DNA of 64,000 nt from Closterium sp. Naga37s-1 (GCA_947471745.1 CANJKZ010001160.1:907001-971000); one strand, 5' to 3'; shown: positions 10,284 through 22,199, counted from the first letter of the stretch. The notes: a model not told the origin generated them from the sequence alone. Numbers and translations: made by a program.

Positions 10284-11812
10284 CTATAACGATGACGGGC
10301 TGCTGCTGCAGAAGGGACAGCAACACATTGATCTGGTCTGGGGTCAACGCCTGCGTCAGCGTGGGGGTGATCGGCACGTCGGACGAGGAGACCGCAAGCC
10401 TCCTCCTCTGGCGTTGACGCGACGGTCCAGCTGCGGGTGCTGGCGTGTGCTCGGCGTCAGGCTGTGTGCCGCGCCAGCCGCCGTCTCCACTGGTACCACA
10501 TGCGCCAAAGGGTGCTGGGCGTCGACAGCGGTGCCAAACCCGCCCAGCAGCACGCCCACTGCAGTCCGGGCAGGTGGTCCATCTTCTGCCCGACGCTTGT
10601 TACGACCGTCACCTGCAAAAACACGGGTCTTAAAGTCGGAGTCGGAAAACAATGTCGAGCGGTTGAAGTAAAAAATGTCGTGGGTGACTCACCTCTATGA
10701 AGCGATTTTGTTATAGCCAGCTTGGATGGAGGGAAAGACTACTCGAGTGAAAATGTTGAGTGAGCCGTTGAAATTAGAGAAACTTGGGTGGAGGGAAATG
10801 AACTCCAACCCACGGTTTTTGCAGTTGGAGAAGGGTGTTTAACACGCTTCAACGATGCCAAATGTGTAGTACAAGTTGCTTCGCTTTCACACACAGTGGG
10901 TGTTTAATAATTACAATGTTTGAAAATCATCTGACGTTCCAGACGGTCGATCGTAAGTTTGACAATCGTTTGACGAACGTACACGAAAACTATGAAAAAA
11001 CGTTTTCTTCGATGAGTCGTTTTCCAGACACAATTTTTATGTTTCCGCCCTAACTGTTTCTTGCCTGGCACATGATTAGGGTTCGGCGACTATTAGAGGT
11101 TGGAGTTGGTCTCTTCGCGTGGATTTAAAGTGCTAGGAATCTGTTATCGCAAACATGATTTGTTACATTTTTTTTGTGAATTGTTTGTTACATTATGAGA
11201 TTTGCACTTATCTTTTTCTTAGTATGTAGTTTCCACTGTGGAACCTGTATTTCCAAGAGTCATTTTTAACCACTTGTTACGGATTTTGTGCATATTAGAT
11301 TAACAGCCTGCCTAAAGATATCAACTAAAGGGTCAATGTTAACACAAGTCTCCTTGGGTCAAATTTCTAGACAATTGCATGACCTTACCACAAAAATCGG
11401 TTAAGGAGGCTCACTGCAGCATCCTCGCATGAGGGAACAATGTGCACAAGATAGAAATTGCAGTATACATTAATCATAGCATAATTGTCCACGTGTTCTG
11501 TGTGTAGAAGATGCTTGCATCCCGTTGACGGGCATTGCCGTTTGTCTTCTGTATAATACTCCACATATGCTCCTTGCCTCAGCTCACCATATTTGTTGTA
11601 ATGAAACAGGACAAGACAACGGCGCCATACCAGGGGGATCCCTTCTCGGCAGGGTTGGTTGCGCTCGATGAGAAGTTCTTCTCGGTTGGGCTAGCCTTGA
11701 CAAACTGCCCCCTTGACTTCCATTCCATCTTGTCGTGTGGCAGAATTGCAAGTGCAGTGTGGACCTGATACCACGAGAATTGAACAAAGAAAATGGGAAA
11801 GTAGCGAAATAG
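10284..11812. other. No supported gene
   Basis: GC-rich to about 10600, then AT-rich unique-looking DNA. Frames at 10356-10652 (minus) and 10414-10700 (plus) overlap each other and show no family signature; they could include further exons of the interrupted frame. From 10720 to 11800 I see nothing but short chance frames. Confidence 0.4.
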
Positions 11813-11814
11813 GG

Positions 11815-12250
11815 GGTGGAAAGCATTAGGAAAAGAGGGAATTGGCCAAGGGTGGGGTTAAAAGAGGGAATTGGCCAAGGGTGGGGTTGGAAAGCATGCT
11901 GGAGATGGGAGAACCAACCACTTTGTTCAGACCAGAAGGAACGGGAATGAGGTGTTGACTAGCAAGAAGAGAGTACAAATGTGAAACCCTAGAAAATTGT
12001 ACCCTCTATGGGTAACCCCACTACAGCCTAACAACACATAAATATACTAAGTTTGACACATAGAGGGGGTGAAAAGCATGCTGGAGAGGAGGGAACCAGC
12101 CATAGAGGGGGTGGAAAGCATGCTGTAGAGGAGAGAAGCAGCCATGGTGGGGAGGGGGGAACCAGCCATGGAGAGGGTAGAAAACATTCTTGAGATGGGG
12201 AGACCAGCCATGGAGGGGTGGAAAACATGCTGGAGAGGGGGGAACCAACC
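11815..12250 (+). repeat. ~40-bp minisatellite interrupted by an LTR remnant
   Basis: Imperfect copies of a unit containing GGTGGAAAGCATGCTGGAGA and GGGAACCAGCCATAG lie on both sides of an LTR-like piece at about 11924-12059. Short frames over the repeat are not genes. Confidence 0.75.
11924..12059 (-). repeat. Degenerate solo LTR related to copia element 1
   Basis: Shares with the copia 1 LTR the order GTACAAAT, AACCCTAG, ATTGTACCC, CCCCACTACAGCCTA, ATA, TTTGACA, but with many changes. No target duplication is visible, so the outer limit at 11924 is approximate. Confidence 0.6.
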
Positions 12251-12485
12251 TTCGGAAATAGCCTTGGTAACCATGCACAAAAGGGGGAAAGAATGCATGA
12301 GCGTGTGTAGAACTTGGATCTGGAGCGACATGATGTCGCCTACAACAAGCAATTTAGATCGCACGATTTCGCCAAGTATTGACGACACAGCGTCGGTTTG
12401 AACGAACGGCACTATGGCAGCCACTATAGTCTTAAAATACAAATAAGGAAGAGTTACGAGTTGGGAATGACTCCCAGCTCCTACA

Positions 12486-13351
12486 TGTTATGTGATGCTA
12501 TCATTTGCATTCACATCTGTCTGCCTCCCATTATATGTTCGTGCGCTGCATGCGTGGTGTGAGCGTGTGCAAGAATTTGTGTTTGGATTCTCTGAGTGTG
12601 TATGAATGTTATTTGGTTTGAGAAGATATCTGAAATGACTTCTCTGCTGAAGAGCTTTCCGACGAACCAAGTATCGCTTCAATCGGAGCACGAACAAGAA
12701 AGTTACGAACGTTAGAAGTTCGTATGCTTTTGACATTTGGTTGTGGTGACTCCGGGAAGTTGTGGGGGTGACTCAATATGGGGTACAGACTTTTGGGGGT
12801 TGGGAAACTCGTCAACATCACTGTAGATGCTGCCAAGTGGTTGGGAGAAACCGAGTTGGGTTGGCAAGTGTGGCCAACTTGGGTGAGGTGGATTGTGGAG
12901 GTTGGGAAAGTGACAAAAGTAAAAGTGGGGTTGCTATAGAGAGGGGATTTGATGTGCATATGGGGTTTCTTTGGTTGGGGACTCGTTGGAGACCTTCCCT
13001 CTCGTCTTCCTCTTCCTCCTACCTGGTTTCTAGCTACTCTAACTCTCTTGTGTAGTAATTGTGGAACTTGTGAGACTACTGTGATTGAGTTCAGATTCTA
13101 TGGCAGCATACCCCCTTGTGCGCCGAAATCGATAAGTCGAGATATAATTCGCTTCTTGATACGATTCAACTTGGGAATTGTAGCTACGCTCTAGAGCTAC
13201 GACATATCCAAAATTTGTGAAGTTTTAACAGTGCGTTTTTTGTCGACGGCGTTTCGTGTGAGCGCAACGATTCTGTCCAGAAATTGAGACCAACAAATTT
13301 TGTGATATTTCGGCCTCTAAGCTTCCTAGACTCCGGCCTTTGTCTCTAACA
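12486..13351 (+). repeat. 5' LTR of copia element 2
   Basis: 866 bp, TG...CA, followed by the tRNA primer site two bases downstream. The same family appears at 17932-18808 and, inverted, as a solo LTR at 58351-59160. Confidence 0.93.
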
Positions 13352-13584
13352 AGTGGTACCAGAGCTGATTAAGGACCTTGTGGGGAGTCTACTGAAGTGT
13401 AAAGACCCTCCTAGACCCACCATGGCCTGTAGGCGTGCCTAAGTGGAGTTTTGGAGGTTGGATACTTCCGCAAAGGGGAAAATCTGCCAAAATCTCGTTG
13501 GCACCGACACTTGTGAAAATATTGTGGGACTTCGGTGTGGACAGCGAAGGGGGGAGCTGAAACCTGTGATTGGGAGCAGAGGAG

Positions 13585-14375
13585 ATGAGTCAAGAGAGTG
13601 GAGAAGCAGCTGAGAAGAGGAGTGAGCCGCCACCATCCAAGATTGAGGCGTTGGATGGCTCCGACTACGAAGAATGGAGCGGGCGGATGAGGAGCGTTTT
13701 CAAGCGCTACAAGCTGCTGAAACTTGTGATGGGAGAAGAGAAGATGCACGAGGAAGGAGATGTTCGGGATCGGTGGATTGAGCGGAGCGTGGTGTTGTTT
13801 GACCTAATCTTGCAATTGGTCAACAACGACATGTTCCAGCACATCAAGGACTTGGTTGAGTTGGACGACTCCGGTCCAAAGGCGTGGAAGCTACTGCGCG
13901 ACGTGATTCAGCCCAACATGCTGCCCATGGTGATCGGGCTCGAGAAAGAGCTGGCGGCCATCTCCATGCGATCGGGAGATGATATGAAGCCGGTCCTTGA
14001 CAAGATCAAGGACACATATGCGAGGATGGCAGCGGTGGGCAGCGAGGTGTCGCAGTTGCAGCAATGCACCAAGATCATCTCGGTGCTCGACAACTCATGG
14101 GATAACCTCATCCCCACCCTCAACGTTCAGCAGGACAAGTGGACGCCTGAGTGGCTACGGCAGCAAATCCTGCAGGAGGACTATTTGCAGGCACCACACG
14201 GGAGGTGGTGCTGCCAACAAAACTGCTGAGGGGTATGGAGTTGCAGGAGGCAGCAGAGGAAGAGGGGGAGGGAGAGGCCGAGGCCGTGGGATAGGCTTAG
14301 GCAGAGGAAGAGGCTGAGGTGACTACAACGAGGGGTATGGGAGCTCTGGTGGCAGGGGGAGTACCCGAATGGAGG
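13585..14375 (+). pseudogene. gag: copia 2 gag
   Basis: ATG at 13585 begins a Gag of the UBN2/DUF4219 type: KIEALDGSDYEEWSGRM at the start, then ...IPTLNVQQ... at about residue 180. The frame stops at 14229; a slip near 14200 leads to an Arg/Gly-rich RGRGGGRGRG tail, which has a further TGA near 14317 and reaches about 14375. There the coding strand switches to minus, so the zinc knuckle is not joined to this Gag. Confidence 0.8.
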
Positions 14376-14379
14376 TGGT

Positions 14380-14915
14380 TGGCCCAAACGTAACTTTGGC
14401 CTTGCTCTTCTGCAGCCGGCGCACAGAAAGAAGGTTAGCGGACAAACCTTCAACCAACAGCACATTCTCAAGCCCCACAAGCCCCCCATTGGCCCCCATT
14501 ACCTTGGCATTCCCAAGACCAATCACAGGGAGCAAAGCACCTGAAGCGGCAGCCACAAACTTTATCTTCCCAGGGCGTTTTACCTCGTCAAGCAAATCTG
14601 CCCGTGGAGTCATGTGAATTGTGCAAGCTGAATCTATCATCCAGTGAGTGAGGGGGTGCATCAAAACCTTCCCAACTGAAACCACATCACCCCCACTCCC
14701 TTGCACATCCTCAACCATGAGGAACATCCCAGGGTCAGCTTTTGCTTGTGCACCATACTTTGTGCACCTGAACCTTGCACAGCGCCACCTTGTGCACGTT
14801 CACCACTTGGGGACTTCATGCCTGGGGGCGCCCATCCCTCATGCCGGCTGAAACACTTGAACCACGGGTGTCCAGCCTTCTTGCAGTACCAGCAGTGCAA
14901 AGCTTGGGAAGTTGC
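14380..14915 (-). pseudogene. Inverted zinc knuckle and protease segment of copia 2
   Basis: On the minus strand this block reads a CCHC-type knuckle (CWYCKKAGHPWFKC) near 14896-14855 and then a copia protease with WMIDSACTIHMTPRADLL near 14640 and LLSVRRLQKSKAKVTFG near 14400. Both belong between gag and integrase of this element but point the opposite way, so a segment of about 535 bp has flipped inside it. Confidence 0.85.
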
Positions 14916-14917
14916 TG

Positions 14918-16326
14918 CTGTGGGATTTTGAGGAGAAGAGCAGCTGCATCAAGGACCTATGGCAGCTGCCCATCATCTCTTGGAACGGGAAACCACCAGC
15001 AACGGCAGCGGCTGCAGCAACTGCTAAGGCAACTGCGGGGGGAGAGGAGACTGCACCAACTGCTGGGGCCCAGGATGCGGTCAAGAAGGTGCAGCAGTCA
15101 CAGCAACCACATGGTGAGGTGCTTGCTGGTGTGGATGCGACAGTTGTATGGGCAAAGGCCTCATCTGGGAGTGGTGAGGCTGATTGGGAGACGTGGCACA
15201 AGAGGTTGTGTCACATGAACATTCCAATGCTGCAGAAGTTGGTGAAGGATGGGAGCTTGAAGGGGCTAGAGGTGAAAGGGGCAGCAAAGGAGATTGGGAG
15301 CTGCCCTACATGTCTTGAGACCAAATTCACGAAATTTCCCTTCAGCAGTAGCACGGGACCAGCCAAGGTACCACTCGCGCTTGTGCACATGGATGTGGTG
15401 GGCCCCACGCGGACCCTTTCTCTCTCGGGCAGCCGCTTCTTCTTGACCATTGTGGACGACCACATGCGTGCGGTGTGGGTCTACCCTCTGAAGACTAAGG
15501 GGGAGGTGGCAGCGGCTGTTCTCAAAGAGTGGATGCCGAGAGCTCAAAGGGAGAGTGGACACAAGGTGAAGGTGATCCGCACTGACAACAGGGGAGAATT
15601 CATTGGCGCTAATTTAAGGCGGTGCTGAAGAAGAAGGGGATCCAGCATCAGCTCACGGTGCCCTACAACCCTCAGCAGAACGACGTGGCTGAGCGGTTCA
15701 ACCGGACCCTGCAGGAAGGTGCTCGCACTCTCCTTGGGCGCGCAGGGCTGCCGGATCCGTTTTGGGTGACTGCAATGCGGCAGACTGCTCTTGTGAAGAA
15801 CAGGGTGCTGGCGACTGTGGGGGACAAGCAATGGGTCCCCTACACCAAGTGGTATCTGAGTGCGCCAGCAATCAACATGCTGAGAGCCTACGGGTGCATG
15901 GTGGTGTGCATGCCGAAGGAGAAGAGGGGAAAACTGAAGGCTTCTTGGAGATGGGGTGTGCACTTGGGGCTTGCTAAGGATCACAAGGGCTAGTTGATAT
16001 GGGACTTGACCAACCAGCAGCTGACTGTGTCGAGGGATGTGAAGTTTCCTACTACACCGCTGATCATTAAGGCTGATGAGGTGCAGCGGCCTTCGAGGCA
16101 AGTGCAGGTCACTGTCTCAGAGGATGAGTTCTCTGGGGTGACTGAGGATGGGGGAGAGCCTGAGGTAGAGGAGCAGCAGCAGCAGCAGCAGCAGCAGCAA
16201 AATGCTCCACAAGGTGTCGCACGTCCGGCTGACCGTCCTAGGAGGGATGTGCGCCCTCCTAGCCGGCTGACCTATCCGAGCTTTGGCAAGCCAAAGGTGG
16301 TAAGGGCTAGGAGTGTGGCTGAGTAG
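14918..16326 (+). pseudogene. copia 2 integrase and linker
   Basis: Begins LLWDFEEKSS directly after the inverted block. The zinc-binding part is WHKRLCHMNIP...CPTCLETKF and the core has VHMDVVGPT, RTDNRGEF and NPQQNDVAERFNRT, giving D,D,E. A frameshift near 15620 and a TAG at 15991 break the frame. The linker carries a Gln run at 16175-16199 and ends at a stop at 16324. Confidence 0.85.
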
Positions 16327-16394
16327 TGTGATGAGAAGAGATAGCACACTGCTACTGGGCAGCCGTCCCTGAGTCCAAGACACTAGCTGAGGCA

Positions 16395-17880
16395 TTGAGT
16401 GGGCCCGATACTGAAAAATGGAAGCAGAGTGTGAAGGAGGAGTATGACTCTCTGTTGGAGAATGAGACCTGCGAGTTGTGTGAGCTGCCTCCCGGGAAGA
16501 AGGCAATCTCTTCGAAGCTGATCTTCAGGCATAAATACGGACCTGATGGGGCGCTGACCCGCTACAAGTCAAGGCTTGTGGCTAAGGGGTTTCAGCAGAC
16601 AAAGGGAAAGGACTTCAACGAGCTTTATGCTCCTGTGGGGAAAGGCACGACACTGCGGGTGTCATTGGCAATGGCAGCAAACCGTGGATGGCGGGTGAAG
16701 CAGATGGACATAACCACCGCCTTCCTCAATGGGATCATTCTGGAGGAGCTGTACATGCTGCAGCCTGAGGGGTTGGATGATGGGAGCGGCAGGGTGTGCA
16801 GGCTGAAGAAGGCCATCTATGGCCTGAAGCAGGCTCCTCACGCCTGGTACCACAAGCTGGAGGAGACACTGATGGCTGGGGGGTTCAAGAAGAGTGAGTG
16901 CGACCACAGCTTGTTCCTGCTGCAAGAGAAGGAGCAGTTCCTCATGCTCCTGGTGTATGTGGACGATATCCTGCTTTTCTCCGAGACGTCTGCAATGATT
17001 GAGCGTGTGGAGGAGATGCTATAGATGCAGTTCGAGTGCTCGAGAATGGGAGATGTGAAGTATTACCTTGGAATGCATGTGGAGAGGGACCTTGACAATG
17101 GAGTGTTGAGGTTGCACCAGAGGAAGTACTGTGAGGGGCTGGCCTAGAAGTATGGGCTGCAAGATGGAGGAAAGCCAGCAACCCCACTGCCTTCGGGGTT
17201 CACTGTGGAGCCCTGTGCTGATGAGGAGGTGGTGGGTGAGAGTGACAGGAAGCTGTTTCATTCCATGGTTGGGGCACTCAACGATGCGGCTAACCATATG
17301 CGGCCTGACATTGCAACATCCAGGCTTGCCAGTGTGGTTTCACGCCCCAGTCATGAGCAGCTGGAAGCGGCCAAGAGGTTGGTCCGCTATGTGAGTGCTA
17401 CAGCATCAGTGGGCTTGGAGTACAGTGCTGTGAGACAAGGGCTGCAGAGGGGTGCAGCTGATTTGAGCAAGGGGGAGATGCTCTTGACCTGCTACACCGA
17501 CGCTAGCTTCAACTCTGAGAAGACAGATGGCACCAGCATTGGAGGCTATGTGTGCCTGTTTGGAGGTGGCGCTGTGAGCTGGCGCAGCAAGAAGCACTGA
17601 GGCGTTTGTAGGAGGAGATTGGAGTTGGTCAGAATGAGCCGACTGTGATGTTTTGTGACAATGAGTCGGCAGTGAAGTTAGCCAAGAATGCTTGTCTTCA
17701 TGGGCTGACCAAACACATTAGGCTAAGTGGCATTAGGTGAGGAGGCTCCTAGATAAGGAGGTGTGGCTGGAGATTGTGAAGACCCATCAGCAGGCGGCTG
17801 ACAGTCTAACCAAGCGCCTAGCTGAATCTGAGCATTGGAAGGGCATGAAGCTTGCTGGGATGAGTGTGCATTGAGGGTGT
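16395..17880 (+). pseudogene. copia 2 reverse transcriptase and RNase H
   Basis: Reverse transcriptase reads IFRHKYGPDG, QMDITTAFLNG, YGLKQAPHAWYHK and an intact YVDDILLFSE near 16958. TAG codons at 17022 and about 17144 interrupt it; both read as CAG-to-TAG changes in the family context. RNase H starts LLTCYTDASFNSE and breaks at 17598, after which only recognisable scraps (FCDNESAVKLAKN, LTKRLAE) continue to about 17870. Confidence 0.85.
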
Positions 17881-17931
17881 ATGCTTGAGTTGTAGCATGT
17901 GGGATGATGGTTGGCAGCCAGAGGGGGAGTT

Positions 17932-18808
17932 TGTTATGTGATGCTATCATTTGCATTCACGTCTGTCTGCCTCCCATTATATGTTCGTGCGCTGCATGCG
18001 TGGTGTGAGCGTGTGCAAGAATTTGTGTTTGGTGTGGTTTGGATTCTCTGAGTGTGTGTGAATGTTATTTGGTTTGAGCATATATCTGAAATGACTTCTC
18101 TGCTGAAGAGCTTTCCGACGAACCAAGTATCGCTTCAATCGGAGCACGAACAAGAAAGTTACGAACGTTATAAGTTCGTATGCGTTTGACATTTGGTTGT
18201 GGTGACTCCGGGAAGTTGTGGGGTTGACTCAATATGGGGTAGAGACTTTTGGGGGTTGGTAAACTCGTCAAAATCACTGCAGATGCTGCCAAGTGGTTGG
18301 GAGAAACCGAATTGGGTTGGCAAGTGTGGCCAACTTGGGTGAGGTGGATTGTGGAGGTTGGGAAAGTGACAAAAGTAAAAGTGGAGTTGCTATAGGGAGG
18401 GGATTTGATGTGCATATGGGGTTTCTTTGGTTGGGGACTCGTTGGGGACCTTCCCTCTCGTCTTCCTCTTCCTCCTACCTGGTTTCTAGCTACTCTAACC
18501 CTCTTGTGTAGTAATTGTGGAACTTGTGAGACTACTGTGATTGAGTTAAGATTCTATGGCAGCATTACCCCCTGTGCGCCGAAATTGATAAGTCAAGATA
18601 TACTTCACCTTTTGATACGATTCAACTTGGGAATTGTAGCTACGCTCTGGAGCTACAACATATCCACAATTGGTGAAGTTTTAACGGTGTGTTTTTCGTC
18701 GACAACGTTTCTTGTGAGCGCGACGATTCTGTCCAGAAATTGAGACCAACAAATTTTTGTGATATTTCGGCCTCTAAGCTTCCTAGACTCCGTCCTTATT
18801 CTCCAACA
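17932..18808 (+). repeat. 3' LTR of copia element 2
   Basis: 877 bp, closely similar to 12486-13351 with small indels. It is preceded by the polypurine tract and followed by CTACA. Confidence 0.93.
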
Positions 18809-19209
18809 CTACAAACCCCAAGAGCCAAGGTACAGTGATGTGGAACAGTGCCACACTGTCTCCAACCATGAAGGGTCTCGAAACTACCCTTCACAAGGGC
18901 CGACACCAAGTGAAATGTTACACTACACAAAGTAATGTAACTATTCTCAATATCTTGAGGTGTACCATTTTCGCGGGCTTCGCGATCACTTGAATCTTGA
19001 CACTAAGGCTCTGGTTCTTCACCATAAGCTCATCCTTGAGTTCTTGATGGGTTTGCTGCACATACCTGCGACACGCGGAACGTTCCACACACGACAAATG
19101 GAAATCGTGCACGAGACACACGACAAATTTGAAACCGCGCACGGGACACAAACAACCGCGTGACAAGCGACTAGCGATAACTCGCTATTGACTCGACACA
19201 CGCATTCGA

Positions 19210-19344
19210 CATCATGACTCAACGTTCACACACTATTATATGCATAAAATATTTGTTTTTCCATGCCCTCATATCATTCCATGCACACACGCCTACAAGC
19301 ACACGGAAAACAAGCGGAGTGCAAACCGTAGGGTTGCACCAACA
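19210..19344 (-). repeat. 3' LTR (alignable part) of copia element 3
   Basis: Starts TGTTGGTGCAACCCTACGG at 19344 on the minus strand and aligns with 21722-21832. The rest of the LTR probably continues toward 18820 but has no second copy to compare with. Confidence 0.7.
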
Positions 19345-19385
19345 AACTCCCCTTCGGATTGTTGGCCTTAGGAAATGTTGCTCTC

Positions 19386-20115
19386 TTAGTTCAGAGCCAT
19401 TCTAGCCAGCTTGCAACACTTCCAATGCTGCTGCTCCACAAGCCTCTTCGTCATCATTTCTGACGATTGCCCCGTCGTCTTCACGTAGCGCAACTCAACT
19501 TCACCCGCAGTTACCTTGCTCCTCGTCCAATGCCACTTCACCCTCATGTGCTTGGTGAGGCCGTGCAACACGGGGTTCTTAGTAAGAGCAATGGCATCCT
19601 TGCTGTCACAGTAGAGTGGGGTATGTCCTTGTTGCTCCTTTCCCAATTCAGCCAACAAATGCTGCTGCCACACAATCTACCGTATGGCATGGAAGAGTCC
19701 CATGTACTCGGATTCCACCGAGCTCAAAGCTTGGTCCACCTGCTTCTTGCTTTCCCAAGCGGTTGGGCCTCCACCAATACAGCAAATGAACCCTCCAACA
19801 CTTGTCATGTCCTCTAGTTCCGATGCATCTGTAGCATCCGAGTAGGCGGTGAGGAACAAACGCCCGAGTTCTACACCATCTGCTCCCTTTTGGCACCTTT
19901 GCGCCACCGCCGAGTATTGCAGCCCAACGGTCGGTGTTTGGCCAAGGTACTTGGCCACCGTCATTCCAGCTGCTACCTGCTCCTCATTAGGGCATTGTAC
20001 AACCCTAGCGATATGTTCAGTAGCAAAAGAAACATCCGGCCGAGTGTTTACCGCCGCATACATGAGACTGCCCACCAACGAGTGAAAATGTCGCCTCTCC
20101 TCTTCACCAACACTC
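19386..20115 (-). pseudogene. copia 3 RNase H end
   Basis: Minus-strand frames read MVGSLMYAAVNTRPDVSFA, YLGQTPTVGLQYSAV, then RNase H: FLTAYSDATDASELED, GGGPTAWESKKQ and, after a stop near 19680, TPLYCDSKDAIALTKNP and the terminal MTKRLVEQQHWKC. It is continuous with the reverse transcriptase once the solo LTR is removed. Confidence 0.85.
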
Positions 20116-20120
20116 TCCTA

Positions 20121-20886
20121 TGTTGTATGCACTTGAGTATGCGTGCATGTCATCCTAACGTCCTGCTGTGTGCTTGTGCAATTCATGCTTGCGGCATTTG
20201 CATGAGCATAAATCCTTATGCATGGCTGTTGGATTTTATCACCTCTGTGCTTTTCTCCAATTCTAAATGCATGATCGCGCAGGAGAAATCCAGAGCTTTC
20301 CAACGATATCTAGATCGCCTTATTCTGACCAAGATCGCCCAAGTTACAAGATTACCCAGATTTGGGAATTTTATCTTGATTTGGGATATTAACTAAATTG
20401 GGCGATTATTGGGACATGACTAGGGATCTTTGGTTGGGTGGTTAGGAAGGCAACTTGGACTTTTGGATTAGGGTGGCTAGAAGTTTGTAGCATGAGTTGC
20501 AAATGTTGCAACACCTAGGCAAAATCCTACTGTATTGGATTTTGCATGTGACACCACAAGGACCTCATCATGAGGGTTGCATCTTTGATGCTAGGAAGGT
20601 TCCCACCATCCTTCCCAAGCATTTGGAGAGCCTTCCCTCACAAGGTTCTCTTGAAACCCCCCCAACTCCATATTCTATTCTTAATGTTTGTTCTTCCTCC
20701 ATCCTTGCTAGTGAAAGCAGCAGCTATACGTTTTCAGTTGGTTCTCACTCCCTAGACCATGAAATCAAGTGATTCAACTTGCTAATTGTAGCTAAGACCG
20801 GCACGCGCAATCCTACTGAGCGGATTTGCGTTTAGTTGAGATTTGAGTCGTCGTAAGTCTTCAAAGTGACCGGATCCTAAGCAACA
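20121..20886 (+). repeat. Solo LTR inserted in copia element 3
   Basis: 766 bp with ends TGTTG...CAACA, flanked by TCCTA and TCCTC (four of five bases match). It splits copia 3 between reverse transcriptase and RNase H. No coding sequence inside; the strand is nominal. The family is different from the other LTRs in the window. Confidence 0.7.
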
Positions 20887-21700
20887 TCCTCCTCTGGTCC
20901 CTTCACATGCTTGAACCCAGAGGGAAAGGGTGTAGCCACATGACCTTCAGTCTGCCCAAAGTAAGCAGCCAACGCCTCCAGTTACTTCCGTTGGTGCACC
21001 CACATGCATCGCTTCTCTACGTCGCGGTCAATGTGGAGCCCAAGGTAGAAGTTCACGTCGCCAAGTGCCTTGCACTTGAACTCGTCCCGAAGCTTCAGCA
21101 TCACCTCCTTCACAAGGTCAGAGGAGGGTGAGAAGATGAGGATGTCATCCACGTACACCACCATGAAGCTCCTCTGCTCCCACTCGCCAAGCATGAACAA
21201 GGAGTGATCGGCCGTTGAGGGAGTGAAGCCGATTTCCTCCAACACTTCGCGCAGCTTCAAGTACCACTGCCTAGGGGCCTGATTTAGCCCATTGAGGGCC
21301 TTCTTTAGCTTCAAGACTCTGCCACTCCCATCATCAAACCCCTCTGGCTGCGCCAGGAATTTTTCTTCTTCGAGAATGCCGTTGAGGAATGCGGTTGTCA
21401 CATCCATCTGCTTCACCACCCATCATTTTAAGGCAGCCCCCGCGAGCAGGGTCCGCAGCGTCATCGGCTTCACCACAAGAGCAAACAGTTCCTTCTCCTT
21501 TTGCTGGTACCCCTTGGCCACAAGCCTAGACTTGTAGCGCTTGATCTTGCCGTCGGCATCGGACTTGATCCTGAAGAGCCACTTGGACGTAATTGCCTTA
21601 CGCCCCTCTGGTAGCTCTACCAATTCCCGCGTGTCGTTCTCCCCAATGCTCTTCAACTAACTCACCATGGCCTTCTTCCAGTCCTCAGCATCACTACTCT
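20887..21700 (-). pseudogene. copia 3 reverse transcriptase
   Basis: Minus-strand frames read ELPEGRKAITSKWLFRIK, then after a stop QMDVTTAFLNG, LNQAPRQWYLKLRE and an intact YVDDILIFSPSSD near 21155, ending WVHQRK at about 20985. Stops and a frame change near 21420-21430 disable it. Confidence 0.85.
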
Positions 21701-21721
21701 GGGAACTATATAGCCTCACAC

Positions 21722-21832
21722 TATTACAAGCATAAAATATATATTATTCCATAGCCTCATACCATTCCGTGCACACACGCCTGCACGCACACGGATAACA
21801 AGCCGAGTCCAAACCGTAGGGTTGCACCAACA
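21722..21832 (-). repeat. 5' LTR fragment of copia element 3
   Basis: About 111 bp aligning with 19232-19344. It is followed on the minus strand within a few bases by reverse transcriptase coding sequence, which marks an internal deletion. Confidence 0.75.
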
Positions 21833-22105
21833 GTTGGACCTGGGATGCTTGCTTGAGTACGGAGGCGAATTCCTCCCACCCAAAAAGCTTCTTATCCGCC
21901 TCAGTCTGGAGCTTGCAACCATACACCACCCTCTGTGTAGTCTGATCCAGCACGGTGATGGCGGCGACGACGCGGGCATCGTTGTGGACCTTGTGAGCCG
22001 CGAATAGTTCGGTCTTCAGCGATAACAACGTTGCCACGTCCGTCTTGCCATAAATAAATGGCGGCAAGGTAATAGGCAGGGAGCCAAAAACCTGCGTGCC
22101 CGGCT
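21833..22105 (-). CDS. Unrecognised exon-like frame next to copia 3
   Basis: Minus-strand frame of about 90 codons reading through PFIYGKTDVATLLSLKTELF and VVAAITVLDQTTQRVVYGC to KQASQVQ, cut off by the copia 3 LTR at 21832. Upstream it meets a TAG at about 22133, next to possible acceptor AGs. The balanced composition and lack of stops suggest a real, now truncated, exon. I do not recognise it. Confidence 0.35.
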
Positions 22106-22199
22106 CAGTAGCGGGCTGTGTAGAGGGTCCAGGCTAGCCTGCCACACCACCAAAGTGAGAAGGAAGGGTGTGACCGCAACAGAGTGGGCAGGCGGGAGA

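Larger units (their letters stand above)
12486..18808 (+). mobile_element. Full-length Ty1/copia retrotransposon with internal inversion
   Basis: The LTRs (866 and 877 bp) begin TGTTATGTGATG and end in AACA. The target duplication is a perfect CTACA (12481-12485 and 18809-18813). The primer site TGGTACCAGAGC starts at 13354, and the polypurine tract GAGGGGGAG ends just before 17932. Gag, integrase, reverse transcriptase and RNase H read on the plus strand, while zinc knuckle and protease read on the minus strand between about 14380 and 14915. Numerous stops and frameshifts make it non-autonomous, yet the LTRs remain similar. Confidence 0.95.
19210..21832 (-). mobile_element. Internally deleted Ty1/copia element 3
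   Basis: On the minus strand, a short LTR piece (21832-21722, starting TGTTGGTGCAACCC) is joined almost directly to the beginning of a reverse transcriptase, so gag, protease and integrase are missing. RNase H ends at 19386, followed by polypurine AAGGGGAGTT and a second copy of the same LTR start at 19344 downwards. A solo LTR sits at 20121-20886. I could not fix the far end of the 3' LTR, which lies somewhere between 18814 and 19210. Confidence 0.8.
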
